A DNA stretch of 64,000 nucleotides, taken from positions 89,683,023 through 89,747,022 of the forward strand of contig JAAALK010000289.1 in the NCBI GenBank assembly GCA_019279435.1. The letters run 5' to 3'. The stretch is from Zizania palustris (lineage: Eukaryota > Streptophyta > Magnoliopsida > Poales > Poaceae). Position 1 is the stretch's first letter, and each line of letters opens with the position of its first letter. The notes beneath the pieces were generated by a model, which saw only the letters and a list, made by a program, of their open reading frames with translations, did not search any database and was not told the origin of the DNA. The position numbers were made by a program, and so were the translations under genes. Shown here one piece after another: positions 9,537 through 20,582 of this stretch.

Positions 9537-10799
9537 ATGGCTTCCTCCAACGGTGACCAACCCTTCCTCGATTCCATCGCCGACGCTGTCACCAATGCCG
9601 TCCGTGAAGCCCTCTGTCTCGCTGATGGCGATTCCTCCTCCTCCCGCGACGCTGCCAACGACGCAGCGGCCAAAGCCTCCAGTGTTGTCCGCTCGGCGCT
9701 CGCCCCCATTATCGCCAACATCACCTCGTCGCCGACCTCCACGACGACTCCCCTCGTCCCCGCCGCCACGGTGGCTGCCTTCCCCAACCTGCCTCCCACC
9801 GCCTCGGTTTCCCCTTTCAGCGCCACGCATGCCGCCCTGCATGGCTCAACCACCCACCCAAGCGGAGCACCTTCTTCCTCAACCCCTCCCCTTGATGCTG
9901 AGGCTCTGGTTGCCCTCCATTCCCAGACCGTGAGCATCCTCGACGTCAAGGCTCTTGTCCCGGTGACTCTCGACGTCTCCGCCGCCAACTACACCCGATG
10001 GCACGGCCTCTTCCTCGTCGTCCTCGGCAAGTACGCCTTGACGGACCACATCTTCTCCGACGAACCCCATCCCGACCGCGCTGATTGGGCCCAAATAGAC
10101 TGTGTCATTCTTGGCTGGCTCTACGGCACTATCTCCGGTGACCTCCTCCAGGAGGTTCTGACCCCCAACGCCATCGTGCGCCTTGTCTGGTGCTCTCTCG
10201 AGTTCAGTTTCTTGGCAACAGGGAGCACCGGGCTCTCAATCTCCAAGCTAAGTTCCACACCTTCCGCCAAGGAACCCTCTCTGTCCAAGACTACTGCCGT
10301 AAGCTCAAAGAAATGGCCGGTGCCCTCAGTGATCTTGCGGAACCGGTTGGCGACCGCACCCTCGTCCTCACTGCCTTGAATGGCCTCGCCGACAAATTAA
10401 GCCATCTCAAAACTCTTGTGCCGATGCAACGCCCCTTTCCGTCGTTCGCCGAGGTTCAGTCCTAGCTTCATCTTGAGGAGCTCTATGCCAACAAGCGCTT
10501 CTCTAACGCTACTGTTTTCCTCACCGGCGCCACTAACGCCAACAAACCCGCCACCCCTTCTTCCGCGCATACAACCGGTTTTGGCACTGCTCAATAGGAG
10601 CGTCCTTCCGGCGGCTCTTCTCGCAACCGATGACACCGTGGAGGTGGAGGCCGTGGCAACAACCAGCAACCCATGCCCACTAGAACGCCTCGCACATGTG
10701 CTACCGCTGGTGCTTAGTCCTGGCCTTCCCCTCACAACCCGTGGGCTGGCACTATCCACATGTGGCCGGGCCCATTGGGTCGTGGTCTTCTAGGTCCAC
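9537..10799 (+). pseudogene. Copia-A gag, frameshifted and interrupted
   Basis: The frame from ATG 9537 has an A/S/P-rich head of about 130 residues. A Copia gag (UBN2-like) section follows: LDVSAANYTRWHGLFLVVLGKYAL, then DWAQIDCVILGWLYGTIS and an ARLVW-like motif. The homology then moves to a second frame at about 10190-10465 (FRQGTLSVQDYCRKLKEMAGALSDL), so there is a frameshift near 10190-10215. Stops follow at about 10463 and later. At 10800 the gene is interrupted by Sirevirus-1. Gag would form the particle shell, but this copy is dead. Confidence 0.8.
10795..10799 (+). repeat. Target-site duplication of Sirevirus-1 (left copy)
   Basis: TCCAC directly precedes the TGAGGAGCC start of the element and is repeated at 22521-22525 directly after its TCCTACA end. 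A 5-bp duplication is the size expected from LTR-retrotransposon integrase. Confidence 0.9.
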
Positions 10800-12737
10800 T
10801 GAGGAGCCATGCTGAATAGCGTGGGCCTCATGGCTCCAGAAGTGATGAGTCATTGTCAACGATAGTCAAATAGGACAAAAGAAGAAGAGATCTGCTGTTT
10901 TATGGGCCGCGTGTGACTTAGGTACATGGGCAGCGAGCGACTGTCGGGCAGAGGAGGCTGCGAAGTTGGGCTGGCCCAATCCGGGTGCATGGGCCAGAAG
11001 CAGTAGAAGACCCACTGGGCTGTTGACCAGGGTTGACTCAGGTACACGGGCGGTGAGTGATTGCCGGGCTGAGAGAGCTGCGGAATCGGGCCGACCCAAT
11101 CTGGGTACCTGGTGCAAAGTCGGTGGAGGCTTTGTCAGTTTTAGCGTAAAACTGACAACCGTTGATTTTGTATCCGACTGTCCAGAAGAGAAGCCGTAGT
11201 CGCTACGAAAACTTAGCTTCCGGATAAGTCATCTGTAACTCTAGGCCCACAGTCAGTCAGTCGTGTCTGTAAAAATTCCTAAGGGCAGTAGAGTCTTTTC
11301 CTTTATTCTTGCGTTTGTAAAAACCCTAAGGGGCAGGTGGAACATTCCTAGTGTTGGGTGCCTATAAATAGGACCCCAATCCCTAGGGTTTGGCTCACCC
11401 TTTTGGCTGAAATCAAATCCACTCTATTGGGTCACTTTTTGTCTCTTGCCTTGCCTCTCTCTTCTCCTGTTCCTTGCTTGCGCCGCCAGGAAGTTTTTGC
11501 TCTTGTGTTTAATGCCTTGCATTTAATGTTGCAGTAAAGGCCCTATTACGTTGTGTGCAGCATCTGCAAAGTCTTTAATGGCTACATTTCATTAGCATAG
11601 CAAGTTTTCCCATGATTTTTGAGGCTTTGGAAGCTTCGGCTGGGTGTGTTCTTCACGCTAGTAGTACTAGTTCTTGCTATTGCAAGTAGTACTGCTTTAC
11701 TGCAGCTTTTTACCTTCTACTGCACAGCTTTTTGATCGAAGCTGACAAGCTCTATCACCTTTTCTGGCTGTGTTTCTGGCGAAGCCCTTCTCTGTTCGAA
11801 GCCCCTCAGCTCCGTGAGGCAGGCTTCGATCTAACACCTTCGAAGGCTTCGTTCGATCTTCGATTTTCGGTTTGCGTCCTGTGTTGCTAAGCTTCGAAGT
11901 ATTTCTGAACGGACAGCATCGCATACTTCGAACGACAGTGCAAAGGGGGTTCGGCTCTAGCTGTTCGAAGTCCATACCTCGATAGTTTTCGAAGTTGGGT
12001 TCGAAGCTTGTAGTTCCGATAGGCCTCGCACTGACTTTTGTGTGGCGTGTCACCCTTCGCTTCTCTTTTCGAAGCTTGCTCTTTTCAGAGGTAGAGTATA
12101 GGCTTCGGACTTGGTTTTCTGTCGTGTGACAGGCTTCGCTTCTTTGTTCAAAGGTTGTCCGTTTGTGTGTTGTGTTCGAAGCTGTCTGTTCGAAGGTTTT
12201 GCTTCGAAGCATTCGGTTCGAAGCTACGTTCGAAGTTTTGTCTTCGAAGTGCATACTTCGAAGCAGGCTCCGACTCTGTCACTTCGCTTTGAAGCATACT
12301 TCGCTCCCTGCTCCTTCGAACTAGGTTAAACTGAAACACCTTCAGCATCTCGGACAAGCCTCGCAACTAACCTCCGAAGCAGGCTTCGTCACCATCTCCG
12401 AAGCAGATCTCGACGGGCGAAGCAGGCTTCGCCAAGTTCAGAACAGGAGACAAATTTGGACAGTAACTTCTCATTTCACCTTACATATACTTAGATCATT
12501 TCATTGGGAAGTTTAGGCCTGTTACACCGTGTTCATCTGCCTAGTTGCACTAGTTTAATAGTTCTCTGTTTATCATCAGTTGCTTCTAGGTTAGATACCC
12601 TTAGACTTAGGCCTTCTGTTTATTTTCTGCTGCGTAGTCTTTTGAGGTGCGTTGGGTATTGGGAACAGGCCATTGATTCGAAAGAATTTTTAAGGCGCCC
12701 ATTCACCCCCCCTCTGGTCGCTACTTTCGGTCCTACA
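10800..12737 (+). mobile_element. Sirevirus-1 5' LTR
   Basis: The 1938-bp LTR starts TGAGGAGCC and ends GGTCCTACA. A TATAAATA box at 11363-11370 probably drives the element's RNA. The section 11750-12420 is packed with TTCGAAG/GCTTCG motifs, many of them palindromic around TTCGAA. Minus-strand open frames in this region (for example 11697-12254) come from that repeat and are not genes. Confidence 0.93.
11363..11370 (+). promoter_or_regulatory. TATA box of Sirevirus-1 5' LTR
   Basis: TATAAATA lies in the LTR between the 5' unique part and the putative transcribed region. The same box is at 21146-21153 in the 3' LTR. Confidence 0.6.
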
Positions 12738-12802
12738 AGTGGTATCAGAGCTTGGTTAGGGTTTTTCCATACCTTAACCGGTTCTAAACCCCGGTAGTGA
12801 CC
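12738..12802 (+). other. Sirevirus-1 primer-binding site and leader
   Basis: AGTGGTATCAGAGCTTGG follows the LTR directly. TGGTATCAGAGC (12740-12751) is the classic plant Copia primer site complementary to the 3' end of initiator tRNA-Met. A short leader then reaches the gag ATG at 12803. Confidence 0.9.
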
Positions 12803-15553
12803 ATGACGTCTCCTGGCAAGGTCCCGTCCTTGGAAGCCTATGGCTATAACTATTGGAAGACTCGCATGCGAGCCTATCTTATGAGCCAGGGTTCGGACAT
12901 TTGGGATATTTGCGTTCACACCACATTTGTCATATTGCCAGTTACTGAGCAGGGTACTGCTGGTATCATTGCTCAGCATCTGAGCAACAGTAAGGCTGTG
13001 AACATTCTGTTTTCTGGTTTAGGTCCCACTGAGTTTGAGCGTGTGAGTCATCTCTCCAATGCGAGAGAGATCTGGGCTACCCTCAAGGCACACCATGAGG
13101 GAACAGCACAGGTCAAGGCTCGGCTCTATCAGACCTACCGGCGTGAATATGAAAATTTCACACAGAAGCCGGGTGAATCTGTTGAGGCTTTGTTTGGTCG
13201 TTTTCAGTTGATCATAAACAAGCTTCGGGACAACAAGGCTGAGGGTGCTCAGTTAGTCTCAGATCACGAGCAGGCGCTCAAGGTTCTCCATACCTTGGAC
13301 CCAAAGATCTGGGAGATCAAGGTATCCTCTATCGTTGAGAGCACTTCTTACGATACCTTGACCATTTCTGAGTTATTTAGCAAGCTGAAGGCCACTGAGG
13401 TAGATATCCAGTTGAGATCAAATCTCACTGGTTCTGGATCAAAATCCCTGGCCCTTGCTACACCTTCTGTTGATCCCTCTTCTGTGAGTTGTGCTGGGTT
13501 CTCTTTGATGTCTATCACTGAGGACCAGCTAGAGTTATTGGGAGATGATGATTTGTGTCTTTTTAACAACCGGGTGCGTCGTGTCTATGATAAGAGAATG
13601 TTCAAAAGACACGGCACAAAATCCGGATGCTTTGAGTGTGGTGATCCAGGACACTTCATCGCCGACTGCCCCAAGCGCAATGGATACAAGAAGGGCACCG
13701 GTGGTAGCTTCCATGACTCCGACAAGCACGAGAGCTCATCCTTCAACAAGGGCAAGCCGAAGACCCGTTTCTTCAAGAAGGCCCTGAAGGACTACCGGAG
13801 AGAGAACAAGAAGCGCGACAAGGCCTTCTTCGCCGAGATGGAGAAGAGCTACTCCAAGCAGTCCACATCTTCTTCCTCTTCATCGAGCTCAAGTGATGAG
13901 GAGATCGCCATCAGAAAGGGGAAGGACAAGGACGATCCGGCGGGCCTCTGCTTCATGGCCTTCGGAGACAAGCCGAAGAGCCGCTCTCACCAGCGCCGAA
14001 GATCCCGCAAGAGCTTCTGTTCAATGGCTCTTGGGGATAGGGAAGAAAAGAGCTCCTCCGACGACTCCGACGACGATGACAACAAGGTATCATCTTACGA
14101 GCGTGAAATCGTTGATTTACTTTAGAGCAATCGTCAGGAGTTGAAATATCGGGAAAAACTGCTTAGGGGGGCTAAGAAGAGGATAGATGAGTTAGAGAGT
14201 GAGCTTGCTGTGGCTAACGGTAGAATTGAGAGTCTATCTTCTTCCCCTTGCTTGGGTGATAGCAGTAAGTGCCCGAAGTGTGAGGTGCTTCTGTGTGACC
14301 TATCGACTCTAAAGTCCAGGTACACAGAAAGGGTTGATGAGAGGGATGTTTTGGCCACTGAGCTTGAAAGCGCTCAGCTGGAGCTGAAAGATGCTCAAGC
14401 CACTGTCGTCACACCCTGTGTTCATTGCCCAACTCATCTAGCTACCTTAGCTGAGCTGAAATCCAAGGGCGATGAGCATTTGGGTGATTTGGAGAGGTTG
14501 AGAGCTGAGCTTGCCCAGACTAGGCTAGAGCTTGAGACACTGTCAGTTCCACCCACTGTCTGTGAGAACTGTCTGTCTCTTAGAATGGAGTTGATTAAGC
14601 TAAAAGCCGAAAAGTCTGTCCAAGTAGAGAGTGAGTGTGAGACCTGCTTGTCTCAGGTGAAGGTTCTAGCTTCCTCGAGAGAGGAGCTAGCAGACTCTCA
14701 GAATGAGAACTTTTACCTCCGTTCTATCCTGAGTTGGATCAGTGCCAGAGAGCCACAACTTGGCATGATGATCCAGCAGTTCAAGAGGCAGGATGGGTTT
14801 GGGGTAGGTTACACCTACACCAAGGCTGACTTTGAGAGTGCCATTTGCCGGGCAGTGGAGTGGAGTAAAATGACTCCAGAGCAGAGGTATCCCAAGACTC
14901 ACTCCACTGAGTCTTCCTAGGATTGTCAGCCCAAGGATGGAGTGATCCATGAACCACCTAAAGCTCCACCCAAGAAACCTATCTGGGTTCCTAAGCCCAA
15001 ACACCTCCACTCTTCTCTAGACTCTCTTCCTGGACCCTCTTAACCCAAGAAGACCACACCAAACACTACCAAGCCCAAACATCCCAAGCCTCAACCACAT
15101 CCCAAGAAGCCCACCTATCATTGTGAGTACTGTCAGAGAGACGGGCATCTTGCGGAATTCTGCTTCAGGAGGAAGCGGGTTGAGAGAGCAGAGAGGGCTC
15201 GTAGTGATCAGGAGCAGTTCTACCAGCAGGGTGGTAGACTGCGTGTTCCTCGGCGCGGGGAGAGGCTGGAGGCCAGGCCGCGTCGTGTAGGTGGTGGTAG
15301 AGGAGACGGCTTTCTTGCCCGTGCTCCAGTTGGTGGTGTCCATTCCGGCAGAGTTCCAGACCGTGTTGGCTACGGTTCTGGACCTCGTGGCCGCAGGGTT
15401 AGGCAGAATCGAGGACCACGCTTTGAGCCGCGTTTTGGTCCAAACTCTTTTGATGGTTTTCGCTTTCCATCTTTTGAGCAGATGGCTCGACACTGGTTTA
15501 GCTCTTTTGCTAAACCTGGTGCCGGACCATTTGCTCCCACATACAGCCACTGA
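12803..15553 (+). pseudogene. Sirevirus-1 gag with coiled coil and two zinc knuckles
   Basis: From ATG 12803 the protein opens with the Copia gag start YGYNYWKTRMRAYL. It continues through a UBN2-type capsid region with EIWATLKAHHEG and QKPGESVEALFGRFQ. A first CCHC zinc knuckle, CFECGDPGHFIADC, lies at about residues 274-287, followed by a Ser-rich acidic and basic tail. The same frame is broken by TAG at 14123-14125 but continues as a long Leu/Glu coiled coil (14141-14900) with repeated CxxC pairs. It is broken again by TAG 14918-14920 and TAA 15041-15043. It then holds a second knuckle, CEYCQRDGHLAEFC (about 15120-15165), and an RG-rich tail to TGA 15551-15553. Two knuckles plus coiled coil are typical Sirevirus traits. 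The three internal stops make this copy non-functional. Confidence 0.88.
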
Positions 15554-15555
15554 TT

Positions 15556-18500
15556 GTGCAGGACCGGGGACTGGAGGATGTTTGGATCATGGACTCAGGA
15601 TGCTCTCGCCACATGACGGGACATCGCAGATGGTTCTCCAGTCTCACTGCCTCGAGCTCCAAAGAATACATCATGTTCGGGAACAGCGGTCAAGGGAAAG
15701 TGAGTGGCATAGGCTCAATTCGCATTTCAGATCATTTCTCTTTGAAGAATGTTGCTTTGGTTAAGAATTTGAACTTCAATTTGATTTCGGTTTCGCAACT
15801 TCTTGAGGATGGTTTGGAAGTGCGTTTTAAGAAGGGCAACTCTTCTGTGGTTGATTCTAGAGGGTCTTTGATTTGTCAGATTTTACCTTTCGGTAAAGTT
15901 TTTCGAATTGACTTCTCTAGTTCTTTTGGCCCTTCTCGCTGTTTGATTGCTGGATCTTCTTCTGAGCTCTGGAAGTGGCATAGGAGGTTAGGTCACTTGA
16001 GTTTTGATCTGCTAGTCAGGTTAAGCTCTATGGACCTCATCCGAGGATTGCCCAAGCTTAAGATGGAGAAGGATCTAGTTTGTCATCCCTGTCGTCATGG
16101 GAAAATGGTTTCCGCTTCTCACTCACCTGTGACTCAGGTGATGACTTCGTATCCGGGCGAGCTTTTACATTTGGACACTGTAGGTCCTGCTCGGGTACGT
16201 TCAGTCGGTGGGAAATGGTATGCACTTGTGATTGTTGACGACTTTTCTCGATTCTCGTGGGTTTTCTTTTTGGAGTCTAAGGATGAAACTTTTCAATTTG
16301 TTCATGACCTGATTTTGAAGCTGAAGAATGAGAACAATGGTCGGATGCGAGCAATTCGCTCTGACAATGGCTCTGAGTTCAAGAACTCTCAGTTCGTCAG
16401 CTTCTGTAGTGATCAAGGTCTGGACCATCAGTTTTCTTCTCCTTACACTCCCCCACAGAACGGCGTTGTGGAACGAAAGAACCGCACGCTAGTCGAGATG
16501 GCTAGGATGATGCTCGATGAGCACAGGACTCCTAGGCGTTTTTGGGCTGAAGCCATGAACACGGCTTGCTATCTGGCCAACCGCATTTTTCTTAGAGCTT
16601 ACCTAGGTAAGACCTCGTACGAGTTGCGGTTTGGCAGATAGCCCAAGGTGAGCCACTTGCGAGCGTTTGGCTGCAAGTGCTTTGTGCTCAAGAAGGGAGG
16701 GCATTTGGACAAGTTTGAGTCTCGTTGCTGGGATGGTGTTTTTCTTGGTTATGCATTGCATTCTCGAGGCTTCCGTGTTTGGAACCTCGAATCCCAGCTG
16801 CTTGTCGAGACTTGTGAGGTTTCATTTGATGAGTCCTTGCCTTCTTTGACTCCTTCTTTTGAGCTTTCTGGTGATGATGAGCTCGAAGAGTCCATCTTCG
16901 AGGAAGATGAGGATACTCCAGCTGCTGATGAGGGTGGGCCTTCTGCATCCCCCGCAGAGCCCACACCTTCTGAGACTTCGACTGAGGATGAGAGCGGACC
17001 TCTGATCACCTCTTCCACTACGATCGAGCCCCCTCAGTCGAGTCTAGAGGTGCCAGCTGCTGACTCTGGTGAGGTGACTTCAGATCACCAGGGAACCCGA
17101 GCAGTTCAGCGTGACCATCCCTCAGAGCTCATCATAGGTGATCTGACTGAGAGAACTTTGCGTTCTTCTGCCTCTCTTGCTGTGTTTGCTGAATCTGCGT
17201 TTGTTGCATCTTTTGAGCCTAGAGACGTTTCTCATGCTTTTTCTGATTCTAATTGGATTAATGCTATGCAAGAAGAGCTTGAGAATTTTCTCCGTAATCG
17301 GGTTTGGACATTAGTTGATCCGCCACCAGGATGCAACCCCATAGGCACCAAGTGGGTATTCAAGAACAAACAAGGTGAAGATGGGGTTGTGGTGCGCAAC
17401 AAGGCTCGACTAGTTGCCCAGGGTTATTGCCAGAAGGAAGGTATTGACTTTGAAGAAACCTTCGCTCTTGTTGCCCGTCTTGAGTCCATTCGTATTCTTC
17501 TAGCTTTTGCCGTTTCGAAGGGTTTTAAGCTTTTTCAAATGGATGTTAAGAGTGCTTTTCTGAACGGGTACATAGAAGAGGAGGTTTATGTTAGGCAACC
17601 CCCCGGTTTTGAGAACCCTAAGTTTCCTCGATATGTTTTTAAGTTGCACAAAGCTTTATACGGGTTGAAGCAAGCCCCCAGGGCTTGGTATGACCGGTTG
17701 AAGCAATTTTTGTTGGGGAAGGGCTTTGTGATGGGTTCTGTGGACAAAACTCTTTTCTTGCTCAGAGATGCTTCACATTTTTTAGTTACTCAGATTTACG
17801 TGGATGATATTATTTTTGGCGGTACTACTAATGATCTTGTGTCCAAGTTTTCTGAGCAGATGCACAGTGAGTTTAAGATGAGCCTCATGGGTGAGCTCAA
17901 GTACTTCTTAGGGCTCCAGATCAAGCAGACCAAGGACGACACCTTCATCCACCAAGGTAAGTACACTCGTGATATGTTAAAGAAATTTGACTTTGATGGT
18001 GAATTGAAGCCGCAGATGACCCCGATGGGCACTTCTGGGGGTCTGGACAAGGATGAGAGCGGCGTCAAGGTCAATGAAAGGGAGTTTCGAGGGATGATCT
18101 GTTCGCTGTTGTACTTGACGGCAACAAGACCGGACATACAGTTCGCCGTGGGACTTTGCGCGCGTTTCCAGTCTTCACCACGCGCGTCTCATCGGCAAGC
18201 TGTCAAGCGCATATTTAGGTATCTTACTTATGCGCCCGATCTTGGTCTTTTCTATTCAGCATCATCTTCTCTCGATTTATCTGGATTTTCGGATGCCGAC
18301 TTTGGTGGGTGCCGGTTGGATCGCAAGTCGACTTCCGGTACTTGCCAGTTTCTTGGTTCTTCTCTTGTCTCTTGGTCTTCTCGAAAGCAATCTGGAGTTG
18401 CTCTTTCGACCACAGAGGCTGAGTACGTAGCTGCTGCTAGCTGCTGCTCACAGTTGGTTTGGATGATTTCCACTCTGCGAGATTTTGGGTTGTTCTTTCC

Positions 18501-19247
18501 TACCAGGATTCCATTGTTTTGCGACAGCACTAGTGCTATTAGTGTAGGGAAAAACCCGTGTCTCCATTCAAAAACCAAACATATTGATGTGCGCTTTCAT
18601 TTCTTGCGGGATCAATATGAGAAAGGTGTCATTGACCTTGTTCATGTTGATACCTGTTGGCGTAAAAGATTACGCTAACAGGTTTCTGTAGAAAAGAAAC
18701 TAACAAACGAAGTGTTTGTGAAGCAAACTGTTCTAAGCCTCTGAAAGGATAATAGCTTAGAATAGTTCGAAAGTGTGTATTGAATCACTTGTATTCGGTC
18801 CCTATTACATGGTGAAATGGGGGGTATTTATAGGCCTAAACATTAAGGAAAAGACCTATTTACCCCTCTATTACAACCGACATTAAGGAAACTATTTGGT
18901 TTCCTTAATAGGGCTAAAATGGTAAAAGACTAATCTAATAGGATAGAAGATAAGTCTTCCATCTTAGCTGGCAGAAAAGATCCTGAAGGGCTTTGGTTCG
19001 AAGACATACTTCGAACCAGTGTCTGTCTTCGGGCTTCGAACGAGGTTTTGGGCATCTTCGAAGATGGTCTTCGGATAATCTTCGAACTGGTTGACTATCT
19101 TCATGCTGCTTTGGCAATAACCCCGAAGATGAGATATTTTCCCCCAACAATACCCATCATCAGTTGGCTGATATTTTCACCAAACCCCTAGATCAGTCTA
19201 CATTCGAGCGTTTACGAGGGGATTTGGGTGTTGTGTATCCTTTTTAG
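15556..19247 (+). pseudogene. Sirevirus-1 pol (PR-IN-RT-RNase H), one stop and one insertion
   Basis: Pol lies in a different frame from gag, with no ATG, so it would need a frameshift or fusion. Protease shows WIMDSGCSRHMTG near 15585. The integrase HHCC region is WHRRLGHLS ... CHPCRHGK, and the catalytic triad is HLDTVG (about 16170), RSDNGSEF (about 16357) and NGVVERKN (about 16460). TAG at 16639-16641 breaks the frame just after integrase. Reverse transcriptase has VRNKARLVAQGY, QMDVKSAFLNG and YVDD at 17797-17808. RNase H has DADFGG, STTEAEY and TKHIDVRFHF. The Tat solo LTR at 18655-19149 splits the last 30 codons. The tail resumes with HHQLADIFTKPLDQ and ends at TAG 19245-19247. Confidence 0.93.
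18655..19149 (-). mobile_element. Solo LTR of a Tat-family Gypsy element
   Basis: A 495-bp sequence TGTTGGCG ... CCAACA is flanked by the 5-bp target duplication ATACC (18650-18654 and 19150-19154). It matches the Tat-2 LTRs at 34483-34977 and 45054-45548 over its whole length, with many point differences. The reversed TATA box (GGGTATTTATAGG) and the orientation of Tat-2 show that it lies on the minus strand. It arose by recombination between the LTRs of a full element that had inserted into Sirevirus-1 RNase H. Confidence 0.95.
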
Positions 19248-20582
19248 GATATTTTGCGTCCGTTTTCTTTCTTCTTTACTCTTTTCTTGAGTCTTTTTTT
19301 TGTTTTTGTGTGTGTTCATATCTTGTATATTCACATATCACACTTTTGAGCTTGCTTCTGTTATATGATTGAACTGCTTTACTTATTCTAGCTGGTACAT
19401 GCTTTTGATTACTTGTCAATGATCATGTCTTGTCTCAGTTTGCTTGATAAGTCTGATATCTGTCATATGCATGGCTTTTTATGCTTTAAAATTAAAAAAA
19501 TGATCACCGTTGCTTCTGATAACTAGCATGCGTAGGCTGAATGTTCTTGCTATCTGTTACATGCCTCGTAGCTAGTTCCTGACTTGGATGCAAATATGCA
19601 ACTTGGACATCTGTATGCTTTAATCATGGAAATGTGCTATAAAATAATGAAAAACCAGAAAAATGAAAATTCCATGCCTTTTTATGCTTAAAATTGAAAA
19701 GATCCAGGTGGGTTTGTCTTGTCGCATTGCATTGTTCTGGACTGCGTACCATAGCACTTTGGTATGAACTAGGACACTGTAGTGTATGCCAAGATCAATG
19801 TCTTAAGCTTCTGATGGTCCAGTTCTGGCCTAGGCTTGACTTGGTCGGTCAGCATAAGGTTTGACATGCAAATAACCCCTGGCAAAAATGAAAAAGGGAA
19901 AAGAAAAAGCTTGAAAATTGAAATAATAACAAGTTTGCTGAAGCACTTTGTTTTGGACAATGCTTATCTTGGTAGATATCAGTTAGCTTTTGCTTCTCAT
20001 GCTTTACCTTGCTTGTTTATTGGAACATGTGGTGATGTTTTTTGTTTGCAAAAACTGAAAAATGCGTGCAAATGACTTTCTTTAAGATATCATCTGTTGC
20101 ACTGATCATGCCATGTATCGTTACAGTATGTCTTTTGTTGTATCTGTTAGATGTTGTAATTGTAGTCAATCATATCTGAGAAGCATGCTTTCTACACTCC
20201 TTATGCACTCCAGTTGAATTCACTGCATATTTTGAGGGGGAGTTGCATTTCAGGGAGAGTCTGTGTCTCTATTGAGTGCTTGATGAGTTCACTTGTCAAC
20301 AAGGGGGAGAAAGTTTGGGATCAGAGTTTAAGGGGGAGTTTTTACTCTGTTGATATCCTTGTTGTTCTGAAATCGCACTCATTTTGAGCTTTTATGTTTT
20401 GATTAACCATAATGACCGCTTCTTGCCTTTGTTCGGCTTTTGGTCATTAGGGTTAAACTTTTTACCTTATTTTTCTTCTTCTTTGTTTTCTTGTGTTTTG
20501 TTTTCGTGTTTCCACATTTGTTCGCTGGTGCTGAAGAGCTGAAGAAGAGGAGTGTTGACAATGCACTCATCAAGGGGGAGAT
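19248..20582 (+). other. Sirevirus-1 3' non-coding region with multiple polypurine tracts
   Basis: No gene is seen; short frames here have no recognisable domain. Purine runs of the type GAGGGGGAG or AAGGGGGAG occur at about 20233-20241, 20301-20309, 20330-20338 and 20572-20581. The last one, CAAGGGGGAGAT, abuts the 3' LTR and is the functional-position polypurine tract that primes plus-strand DNA. Multiplied tracts are a reported feature of Sireviruses. Confidence 0.75.

Noticed and set aside
9458..9988. Minus-strand frame over the Copia-A gag start
   Set aside because: Shadow of the GC-rich gag N-terminus on the other strand.
11697..12254. A 185-residue minus-strand frame, repeated at 21519-22256
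   Set aside because: It is present in both Sirevirus-1 LTRs and made of translated GAAGC/TTCGAA repeats, not a conserved protein.
15291..15764. Plus-strand frame between Sirevirus gag and pol
   Set aside because: It overlaps the RG-rich gag tail and the protease start in the wrong frame; no homology to a known env-like or accessory protein.
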